From the NCBI GenBank assembly GCA_022496805.1, contig CM040100.1:12863009-12927008 (forward strand): a DNA stretch of 64,000 bases, read 5' to 3'. Shown in pieces: positions 50,315 to 60,200 of this stretch (the first letter of the stretch is position 1; each line of letters opens with the position of its first letter). Position numbers and translations under genes: made by a program. Under the pieces are notes generated by a model that saw only the letters and a program-made list of their open reading frames with translations, was not told the origin of the DNA and ran no database searches. The DNA comes from Pohlia nutans (lineage: Eukaryota; Streptophyta; Bryopsida; Bryales; Mniaceae).

Positions 50315-51388
50315 ATGGCGGACAAGTCGGATCCGCGCATGCCAAGTGCTGTTCGACTCTATGTGCCGCCTCTCGTCAACCCTAACGACCTTCCGCCTGA
50401 CTACTCCAGCTTGGCGGCCATCATATTCGGCATTCTTGGGGTCATGATGCGGGTGAGCATGCTTTGTTTCCTGTTTACTTGATGTAGCGGAATTTTTGGT
50501 GCTACTTTGATTGATTGAAAATTTCCGAGGAAGTTGTCCAATGTGATAGTGGTGATTTTGTTTGTTTTATTAAGGATGGGCAAAATCCTAGAACGGGAGT
50601 TCTCTGTTCTCGAATACTACGTCCTTGGGAGGATCGGTGTCGGGCATCTCAGTTTGGGAATTGGAAATGCGGAGTTGATGAATATTAACCCCTAAGCGTC
50701 CACTGTGCATTTTCTGTAGTGTAGGAAAATTGGACCCCTTGCTGCAATCATCTGTTTGTGTGAAAATGACTTCAGTTTGACACGATCGACACTGTTGATC
50801 TTGTAGTATAGAACAAGAGCTTTAAAATGGTGTATTGCAATCAGAAAACCAAGGTAAAATGAGAAAATTCCACCGTTGCAAAGTTTAGAGATTCAGATGG
50901 CCATATTGGGCGTTTTAGACCTTTTTGGGTTAATGAGAACAACAGGTAAATAGAATTAATGGCGCTTCGTTTATTCTTCGTGTATGTGTTTTCTAGGGTT
51001 TAAGGACCCAGGTTAGCAAAAATTGGATATGTGCTAACCCTACTATATTCTTTACAGGTCTAATGAGGTTCTTGTTTTTTATGGATTGCAGCAAAAGATT
51101 GCATCATGGTTTTCATTGGTCTTCATCGCACAGTCGCTCGCCTTGATGAAGAATCCAGAAAATGACTTGAAGCAGATTGTCATGGCCTTAACGTACTTTA
51201 TTCACACTTTGTCATTTCTTTCCTATTAGGCTTCTCTTGAATAGATGTTTCATTGATTGCCTGATTCGACTATCCATAATGTGTGGATGGCAAAACACTG
51301 ACTGCTTTAATTCTTCTGTAGGTTTGCGGTGATGGGGCTCGTCACGACTTACTTGGGTCCAAATCTACAAAAGACCGGAAAAACCTAA
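50315..51388 (+). CDS. Asterix (WDR83OS/PAT10 family), ER membrane chaperone subunit
   Basis: In animals Asterix pairs with CCDC47 in the PAT complex, which guards membrane segments of multi-span proteins as they leave the ER translocon; the plant role is inferred. Exons 50315-50452, 51092-51192 and 51322-51388, all GT-AG and in frame, give 101 residues, close to the family length of about 106. The N-terminus carries the conserved RLYVPP and DYSSLAAIIFG stretches, then hydrophobic segments at about residues 36-45 and 49-60, the NPENDLKQIVMAL part and a final hydrophobic segment FAVMGLVTTYLGP. No signal peptide, as in the family. Intron 1 contains a TTAA-type MITE. The first exon is GC-richer than its surroundings. 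Confidence 0.9.
50689..50929 (+). mobile_element. TTAA-type MITE, family B, in Asterix intron 1
   Basis: Left end CCCCTAAGCGTCC after TTAA (50685-50688); right end AGACCTTTTTGGG before TTAA (50930-50933); 241 bp. It is the reverse complement of the element at 55024-55266. The right terminus has a few changes from the family ends. Confidence 0.88.
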
Positions 51389-52473
51389 GACCACTGTGCC
51401 TTTACTAGAACGATTTTTTTCTTTGGTGGAACGATTTTTAAGGGAAACTTTCCAGGAACAATCTTTGGCCAAGGCGGTCATACACCCATACTGTCATCAG
51501 CTTTTGCTTTTTTAGGTTTCTTAGTAGAGTTGACAATTGAAGAACTTTTCAGATGTAGTGGAATGGAGTTTGCCACCATAAATGCTAGTCCACATAGTTT
51601 GAATTGTACCATTATCATATGAAACTGTTTTGGGAGGAATAATACCCTATGTTGGCTGACCACTTGTTATCAAACCGGTATATCTCATAGACTCTTATTA
51701 TGTATCTGCATGTATTTCATAGTTCTGCTGCCTGCATTTATCAAGTGACATATCCCTCTGGTTTGCCATCTGTTACCAGGTGATAGCGTCATATCAGACG
51801 CGATCGGCTTCTCATGTGGTGGGATCTTCATCCTATGATTGGCATGAGCTACTATGATTCATGGGCTATCGCAGTGACATACATTAAATCTCATGTTCCT
51901 CTGATGATGTATCCTTGTTATAACAGCAATCTTGCATGCTTTCAATGTCGCACTTGGTAGGCCTACGAAACTGCACGGTTTGGAAATACTTGTATGCCCT
52001 TGGCATCCTATGAGTGATAATCTCCTTTTTGTACGTGATCAACTTCGGTCTTTGCTTTGGACTCGTTTGGAACTTCGCCAGGTATGGGCTTCTCTCCAGC
52101 CGCTCCAGACCTACAGACAGTTTTTCTTTCTTCTTAGGGATCCTTTCGTTGACCTGGGGCACAGTGCCAAGCTGATGAGCCTCCCCAAGCCTCAGTTGCT
52201 GCCTGAACCCTAAGTTTGACATTTTTATTATTATTCCAGAATCATGAACCCTTGCCATCGTGTTTTGGTAACCAGTAACTTTAGGGTTGCTCCACTTCTA
52301 TCGTGCACATTTGGGTCCACCTGCTTTGCAACATCCTCATCAATCCTGAGCCTTGAAAATGTCTGTCATCTGTTCATACTTAATTGTTTCCTTCCAAATC
52401 ATATTCATTTCCCAACCTTACCCGGCCGAGGATTAGGTCATGATTCGAAATGGCGCACTAGGCAGATACCGTC
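51389..52473. other. Downstream flank of Asterix, no gene recognised
   Basis: Probably 3' UTR at first, then unassigned sequence. Two overlapping frames at 51884-52258 (-) and 51932-52213 (+) compete for the same DNA and neither shows a known motif. Confidence 0.4.
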
Positions 52474-52477
52474 TTAA

Positions 52478-52686
52478 CCTTGGGTTCATGGTTTTCAAAT
52501 GACAAATTCAATTAATCATATTTTGAAAAATACAATTCAGATGAGGCCAAATTTTACATCACCGGAACCAGTGAAGAACATTGTCAAGAAAACAAATAAA
52601 TTTAAACAAAAAGAAGTCCTCAGAGGCTCTACTCAAATTTGTTAAAAAAACATGAGCCCAATTTGGGCTTCTTGGTCGTTTAGGGG
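52478..52686 (-). mobile_element. TTAA-type MITE, family D, copy 3
   Basis: Flanked by TTAA at 52474-52477 and 52687-52690. The right end TCGTTTAGGGG is good; the left end CCTTGGGTTCATGG is decayed. The interior is the reverse complement of 12301-12522 and 5097-5312. 209 bp. Confidence 0.8.
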
Positions 52687-52690
52687 TTAA

Positions 52691-53753
52691 AGTTTTAAGC
52701 AAACGTCACTGATCAGCAAACTCTTCCAGAAATGAAGCTGCAATTTGTTGCAAATTCTCAGACAAAGGCTGAGTTCCGGTCAGTGACCGATTCAAGTGAA
52801 AAGCAAGCACTTTTCCACTTCCCATTCTTTTGCGCAATAGAATCAAATCACAGCATGAGCAAAATGATCAAGACCAGTACTCCGAATGTGTGACAAGGAA
52901 AACCTAATTCCAGTACCATGAAAGGTAGGGTTTAGGTCGAAACGGCTAACGCTTAGATTTAACCGAATGTCGAACACACAGCATCGCACCGTTCAATTTG
53001 TGAATGGTTGATGCACCGATTCAAACAAGAGGTTGTACCGTTCCCTTTGCAGTGTTATATGCATGCTACTGTCAATCCTCTCTTTTCACATGATGTAAAT
53101 TAGAGCAGCCTCGATCCGTCACTGTAAGAGGGGCGGTAAGAACGAGGAATGTCCGTGTAAGGAACGTTTTACATTTATGCCGTCCCTTTATAGTGATGAA
53201 TTGAGGATGCTCTTAGGCATGTAAAATAGTTATCAATTATCTCCTCTTGCAGATTCAATCCACTCCCACACCGTGCAAAATCCATACACCAGAAGTTCAG
53301 AGATGTGCATTCCAACCAAGCAGCCTCTCAACACACAAACGAAACGTATGGCCAAATTGTGTCCCTCTCCTAGAGGAATGATATTATGATACAGTTTTTC
53401 AACCTAGGACAATGCCCAATTTGATGTTGAAAAAAATTCCACTGACCAATGCCAGTCAAGCAAGCTGATGGGGTGTGATCTTGATGACGAGTGCCTGCAG
53501 GTCATTCGAACTAACACTCGAAGTAGCCAAATCTTAAATCTAAATCACCTTCTGAGCCCCATGTGTATGAGAACCTAGCATTACTTCCGGATGAAAAAAC
53601 CAACTTACTAGAAGTCTGTCCTTCGACTCCCTAGGCATCTACTTTGTGCTTGGACGCACGGCTTTCAAAACAGACCACTGCTCTACAAAGAACCCAGTCC
53701 ATGGTGCTTCAAAACCTATTTTCATAGAACAAGATATCATGTTACGGTTATGT
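52691..53753. other. Intergenic stretch, no gene recognised
   Basis: More balanced base composition than elsewhere, but no frame, repeat or motif that I can name. Confidence 0.4.
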
Positions 53754-53793
53754 TCAAAACCTTCTCTTCTCATACGATACAAGGTCATGGATA

Positions 53794-54208
53794 AGGTAGT
53801 GGACCCAGTTCCCGACCGGGTTCAAATGGCGACCCCTAGGATCGGGGGCTGGGTCCGTTAAAGTGGCCACAGTAATTCATAAAAGCCACCACCATGCATG
53901 ATTTGAGGGCACAGCTGGTTCCCTGTCAGAGCCTAAACGTGGTCAGATTTGGAATACTGCACCCTCACTTTTGGAAATCCAAGTGGTGGAGATGTCATCT
54001 ACCCTATGCTCGACTCCTGGCCACTCTACGATGTTTGCTTTAAAAATTTGTAGGAAATTATAGAGGTGCTCAAAAAATCTGTTTTTTTCGGGAATGGCTT
54101 TGCACTAGCTTTGCAAACCTCCCTAAATTTATAAAGTTTATAAAGTTTTGCTTCTACACTCTGAGGTACCCAAACCTGAAATTCGGATGGGAACTGGGTC
54201 CACTACCT
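53794..54208 (+). mobile_element. TA-target MITE inside the IMPDH last exon
   Basis: 415 bp with 20-bp perfect inverted repeats AGGTAGTGGACCCAGTTCCC and a direct TA duplication at 53792-53793 and 54209-54210. Removing the element and one TA rejoins the IMPDH exon in frame (GAA GGT GGT ATC CAT GAC, matching E-G-G-I-H-D of the family), which proves the exact insertion. TA targets are typical of Tc1/mariner, but the ends are unlike Stowaway (CTCCCTCC). No coding capacity. Confidence 0.93.
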
Positions 54209-55023
54209 TACCACCTTCTCTTTGAGCAGCACCTGTTCTCACCTGCCATCGTGGACAACGAACATTGTGTCAGTTTAACAAGTCAATCAACGAAGAAAAT
54301 TTAATGCCCATCAGAATGTCACACTTCACTATATAAGACGGAATAGTTACACACCTCAAACCTGATAGCACCAGCATTAAGTCCATCATGAGCGGCCTTG
54401 ACAGAAGACACCCCTAGGTCTTGTAATCCTTGCTTCAAGCCTGCATCGTGTACGGGACCAGCCGCAGCACTGAGCCTTTGGCAGCCACAGAGCCTGACAC
54501 TCCTTGTGCAATCTTCAGGCGTATTTTGTCCCCGAGATAGCGGGCATCACTACCCTTCGTCATCGCTTCCAATGACCCCATTCCTCTGTAGCTCTTGAGC
54601 TTAACACCATCCTAATATATATAATCAACGTACATAGGAATAAGGCCAAGCACAGGGAGGCCGAAAACCGTAACAAAGATATGATCATGATTTAGACTAT
54701 AACAATATTAGTGATTTCGAACATAGGCATCATTTCACTGTCTCATGAAAATACCGAACAGGCTCCAGGCATATATCGCAGGCACAGAATTGAAATAAAA
54801 AATAAAACTGTACCTGGAAGAAAAAGTTGCCCGGCGCCTCGTCCGTGCCAGCAAGAAAACTGCCCATCATGACTGTTGATGCTCCTAACGAGAGTGCCTT
54901 TACTACGTGCCCTGAGTTGGAAATTCCTTCGTCAGCTATTATAGGTACTCCCAATGCGTTTGCCACTGCTGCCGTCTTGTACACGGCAGTTCCCTGCATT
55001 CGCCATTTGTGATCGTTTGTTAA

Positions 55024-55266
55024 CCCCTAAGCGTCTAAAACGTCCAATATGGCCATCTGCATCACTGAACTTTGCAACGGTGGCATTTCCTCATTTTACC
55101 TCGGTTTTCTGATTGCAATACAAATCATTTAAAGCTCTTGTTCTATACTTCAAGCTCAACAGCGTGGATCGTGTCAAACTGAAGTCATTTTCACACAAAC
55201 AGAGGATTTGCAGGAGGGGGTCCAATTTTCCTACACTACAGAAAATACACAGTGGACGCTTAGGGG
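55024..55266 (-). mobile_element. TTAA-type MITE, family B, in an IMPDH intron
   Basis: Ends CCCCTAAGCGTCT and GGACGCTTAGGGG, flanked by TTAA at 55020-55023 and 55267-55270; 243 bp. It lies in the intron between IMPDH exons 55656-55349 and 54993-54814. It is the reverse complement of 50689-50929, with good ends. Confidence 0.93.
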
Positions 55267-55656
55267 TTAAAGTCGAAATTTCAATCTATCACTGTAAGTT
55301 CCAAAAGAAGGAATTTCAAGCCTAAACCTAAAGAATTTAAAGACGTACTTGGCCCCGTCCCACAGCACAAACCTCCTGCGTCGTGCAAATAGATCCAGAG
55401 CCCATGCCAACGCGCAATCCGTCTACACCAGCATCGATCAGATTCTTGGCTTGGTACGCAGTCACCACATTCCCTCCAATGACATCCACACCGGGGTGCG
55501 CCTTCTTCACATACGCAATCATCTGCTGCTGGTACATGGAATCCCCTTGCGAGCTATCAAGAATCACCACATTCACACCGGCTTCCACGAGCGATTGCAA
55601 CCGCTCTTTATCACTGTCACGGGTGCCAATTGCAGCACCGACAAGAATCTTCCCGT

Positions 55657-56582
55657 CTGCGCCAAGTGAAGGACAAATATGGTCAAACAAATATATTTGG
55701 TGCAATTTGGCTTTTTATTGCTAAACAAAACGGGAATCAAACAAGGACCTTCTAATACAAACTTATCAACCTCTCATAATCATACTCCAACTTAAAGGAA
55801 TGACGACTTCAAGCAACACCCCCTCACAAAACAAAACGATTAAAAATAAATATTCCAATCCTAAGCAAGGAAAATATACTCTAGTTACCCAATATTCTGG
55901 TTACTTACTCTCGAAAGGGGGCACTAAGGGTAGCACGCACGAACTTGGTTGGGTGACCCAGTCACCAACACTTCTCCAAATAAACTCTTCATTCATGCTA
56001 GCCCTTTGAGCCAGACTTACACTCACTCACATTCAATGACTGATATATACCGTAGTTGCAAGGCAACTTCATCCCTACTCCGACAAATAATTAATTATTT
56101 CTAAAAATAAAGTTCACTAAAATCAATATTCTTTGAAATCCGTTTTTTCTCTTACATTTTTTTTTGAAAAATAATTTCCCCAAATTTTTGTCATCTATTA
56201 TTAGAATTATTTTTTGACGAAACCTACCATATGCAATTTAGTATGTAGCGCCAATGTGAGCTGGGGTCTTTTTTCAAGTTTTTAGGGTGGGCTTCTATTT
56301 GAACATCAAGTGGTGGATACAACTTAAGGACAGAAAATGAGATCCCAATTTTCACCCATGCTCGGTGAGCATTGAAAGCATTGAAAGCAGACTTGCAAAG
56401 TCCCACACCATGCCATCAGTGGGTTATGCGATTGGTTGCTTTGTGGACAGTTACTAATTTAAACTACTAAATTGCTCTACCGAGGTGTGCATGGAAGTGG
56501 TCTGGTGTGCATGAAAATGGTCTGTGTTTTTTAGGTGGAGAGCTGATTATCAGGACCGGCCTGACTCATGGCAGGAGGCCCT
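55657..56582. other. Region between IMPDH fragment and PPR duplicate block
   Basis: No further IMPDH exons found. 56130-56225 resembles 6080-6190 and 49660-49770. The sequence just before 56583 has no counterpart next to 12247, so the duplication boundary lies here. Confidence 0.4.
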
Positions 56583-57121
56583 TAGGGTGTACGCACCTCC
56601 ATTGGTGTTGTCCATTTCCTCTTGGGACTACAAGCTCGAATCTAAGGTTCAGAATTAGGCCTCACATCGGTCACTTTGTAGCCACTGTGTAGACTATTGA
56701 TTCAGATGCTTTTCTTTCCCCAGGGTTCAGCTCGAGGAGCACTCTATGGTGCGAGGACAGCGAGGAATTGAATGCGAGAGAGCGAGGGGTTTTGATGCTT
56801 TAAGGTGGCTGTTGAGGAGAAGGTGTGGATTGGAATTTGTAGACATGGCAACCAACTGAATGGCTTTGCCTGGTGGGGAGTTTCTGGTGTTTTTAGGGTT
56901 CATAATGAGATGTAATATAGTTGAGAGTGTCAGTTTCGTGTGGCGGTGAACTTTGCGCTTCTTGCAAGTGGTGTAAGCGGGTCGTGAATGCTGGTAAGAG
57001 CTGAATGGTGTTTTGGATCATACTCTGTTGCAGGTTTGTCAGTGGCGTTTGCAAGTAATCACCAAACGGATTTTCAATTGACTGGTTGTTTCTGTACAGG
57101 GCAACTCAAAGTAGTACAGCT

Positions 57122-57140
57122 GGTTTAGGGTTTAGGGTTT
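57122..57140 (+). promoter_or_regulatory. Telo-box-like repeat upstream of the PPR gene
   Basis: Tandem TTTAGGG-type units about 120 bp upstream of the exon-1 ATG, kept in the duplicate at 11691-11706. Likely in the promoter or 5' leader. Confidence 0.5.
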
Positions 57141-57256
57141 AGCGAATTATCGAATTGGTGACTGTGTTCGTTTTGCAGTACGGTCTTCGGGTAGAACGTC
57201 GCTGCCCTTTCTAGTGGATTCTCACGCTTGACAATTTGTTTCTTCAGAAAAACGAA

Positions 57257-60200
57257 ATGCATTCAGTTGTGGTTTCAGACTGGCGGGCAGCGTCGGCGCT
57301 TGATGCCATCACCGCGAGCACCTCGTATTCTACAAACGATTTGGGGCCTCCTTCTATTTCAACTCGTCAGCAAAGACATGCATCCAAAGCTCGTGGACGT
57401 TCTTTTCGAATAAGAGCCTGCGCCTGTGGAAACTGGCAACGGATCGACCTTGTGCATAAAGCTGTTCCACAACTCCAGGTTTGGCCTCTTTTCAGAATTT
57501 GAAAGCTGAAGATTCTTTCAAATTCTTAGCGAGCCATAAAGACCGTAGGATCGTCAAGATGAGGCTCATTTCTTATGTCGGATACACACATTTGCGGGCG
57601 GAAAGAAAGATTTGTGAGTCAGCGTCTTGATTAAATTTGCCTTGTGTACAATTAAGGTGGTGATCACGGGTGAGCGCTTGCTCGGAAGGCAATGCTTGAT
57701 ACCTAGGTTGTTACCAGTGATTTTTTTTCAAACTATTTTTAGCCAGTTTGCTACACTTGAAATACGGGGGCTAATTTTAACGAAGGATTTCTGAAAATAT
57801 GAAAGGAAAAATAGCCACATACTGAGGAAAAATTTAGGTGAGTAGCCAAATATTGACTAGGTATTACTCTAGTATCATCATGGAAGCACCAAGTATCACC
57901 TAAGTATCACCACAGTATAGAGAAAAAAGCTGGCAACCTGGGAAAATTGAAAAACAAATTCACTGGTTGTTACATTTCCCCAAAGTAGCAGCACGTGAAC
58001 TTGGTCGACTGAACCCTGACCCCAGTATTGATAGGAAGGTACAGTGCTTGAGCTCTGCTACTAGTGTGCAGTTTTTGAATCACTGTTTGGCATTTTGTGA
58101 GCAGGATGTGCGTGCGAACACACTGTTCAAGTCTCCATGGGCTGTCTACCCTTTGTTATCTGTGCTCTTGTGCTCTCATGGAGGACGTAGTGGACAAATT
58201 AGGTGTTTCTCGACATCATCTGTTTGGAGAAGAGCATCATCCACGCGTGCCGAAGCTCCAGGTGTGTGACAGGCTCTCGTGGAATGAGGTGGATGGGATT
58301 GGTCTTCCCCGGAGAGAACGTGACTGACATGAAGTGTGTTGCACTTGCCTCAGACAAAGCTCAGCGGATTGAAGCACTTTGGGAAGAGTACTTTGCGGAT
58401 CCTTCCCAGTGGTGGGACAACAGAGCGGACAAGGTATCCCAGGACTGCCAGTGGGTTGATGCTAGAAAGTGGATGTAAAACATTCTTCTTCAGTAGTACA
58501 AAAGATGTGGGCACTAGGCAAGCATAGGTATTGTGCTTTGTGTACTTTGGAGTGGAGTCTGAACACTGTAGTGTTGGTAATAATGTTAGCCTTGATTGTT
58601 GAATGTTGGGTGCAGATTAACCGGGCTTAAACATGTTGCATATTTGATGGTGTGTTGTGTTGCCTACAGAAGAACCCCAGTTCACCTGACTTCAAACATA
58701 AGGTGAAAAGAGAAGCACTGTGGCTCGATGGCTGGAAAACTCCAACTTGGGTGAAGGCAAGACTCAAATTGGTCACTGAGGGCACGTCACTTTCTCATGC
58801 TGTTGGTAGTAAGCACTTTTGGAGCACACGTACCACGAGTGAAGCGCTTGCTGTTATGGAGAATCTACTCCAACAAGGCATCACTATAGACTCGTACATG
58901 TATGTTGAAGTTTTGAAGCGGTGCTTGAAGCAGAAAGACCTTATGGCGGCCAAGCAGGCTCATGACTGCATGATCAAGAGTGGAATGGAGCAAAATGTAT
59001 ATGTGGCGAACAACCTTTTGAGTGTGTACATCAGATGTGGGAGGCTGCAGGATGCACGCCGAGTGTTGGACAAACTTCTGAAGAAGAATGTTTATAGTTG
59101 GACCATCATGATTGGAGGTTATGCACAGCACAATTGTGCTAAAGATGCACTGGAAGTTTTCAATCAAATGTGCCAGGAAGGTGTGCAGCCAAATGAAGTT
59201 ACTTACACGAGCATCCTGAAGACATTCACTAGCCCAGCAGCTTTGAAATGGGGTAAAGAACTTCATGCGCTCATCAGACACGATGGCCTTGACTCAGATG
59301 TGCGTGTAGGGACTGCGCTTGTACGCATGTATGCAAAGAGTGGCAGCATCGATGATGCCCTACGAGTTTTTGACAGAATGGAGGAACGTGATGTCATCAT
59401 ATGGAGCGTGATGATTGGTGGACTTGCAGACAATGGACGTGGGCATGAGGCATATGAATATTTCCTTCAAATGCGAAGAGAGGGCTGTGTACCAGATGCA
59501 ATCACATACATGAGCATTTTGAATGCATGTGCAAGTGCGGGCGCTTTAGAGTGGGTGAAGGACGTGCACAGCCATATCCTGGCAGATGGATTGGAGTCGG
59601 ATTTGCGTCTAGCTAATGCGATTATTCACATGTATGCAAAGAGTGGCAGCATTGATGATGCCCTACGAGTTTTTGACAGAATGGAGGAGCATGATGTCAT
59701 CACATGGAACGTTATGATTGGTGGACTTGCAGAGCATGGACGTGGGCATGAGGCATATGAATGTTTTCTTCAAATGCAAAGGGAGGGCTGTGTACCAGAT
59801 GCAATCACGTATGTGAGCATTTTGAATGCATGTGCAAATGCAGACGCTTTAGAGTGGGTGAAGGACGTGCACAGCCATGTCCTGGCAGGTGGATTGGAGT
59901 CGGATTTGCGTGTGGCGAGTGCGCTTGTTCACATGTATGCAAAGAGTGGCAGCATTGATGATGCCCTACGAGTTTTTGAGAGAATGGAGGAACGTGATGT
60001 CATTACATGGAGTGCGATGATTGGTGGACTTGCGGACCATGGACGTGGGCGTGAGGCATATGAATGTTTCCTTCAAATGCTAAGAGAGGGCTGTGTACCA
60101 GACGCAATTACATATGTGAACATTTTGAATGCATGTGCAAGTGCGGGTGCTTTAGAGTGGGTGAAGGACGTGCACAGCCATATTATGGCAGGTGGATTGG

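Larger units (their letters stand above)
53754..55656 (-). pseudogene. IMP dehydrogenase, C-terminal part only, split by a transposon
   Basis: IMPDH makes XMP from IMP with NAD+, the committed step of GTP synthesis. Exons (minus): 55656-55349 with [24 protein letters not shown] and the loop [20 protein letters not shown], whose SICT contains the catalytic Cys; 54993-54814 with [15 protein letters not shown] and [13 protein letters not shown]; 54611-54355 with [20 protein letters not shown]; and 54242-53754 with the ending LVSYEKRRF. All junctions are GT-AG. Defects: the N-terminal half (about 240-290 residues, CBS domains included) is absent and the inverted duplication block starts less than 1 kb away; one base is missing after PYTMQA, shifting the frame; a 415-bp element splits the last exon. 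The invariant ADGGIS appears as ADEGIS. It is a pseudogene; a working IMPDH must be elsewhere. Confidence 0.9.

Noticed and set aside
51884..52258. Gene on the minus strand downstream of Asterix
   Set aside because: An equally long frame overlaps on the other strand, and neither shows conserved motifs or splice structure.
58652..58669. Taking 58652 as the start of the PPR protein
   Set aside because: The first codon is GTG, preceded by a splice acceptor (CTACAG before AAG AAC), and the frame continues a PDF motif that begins in the exon 58354-58433.
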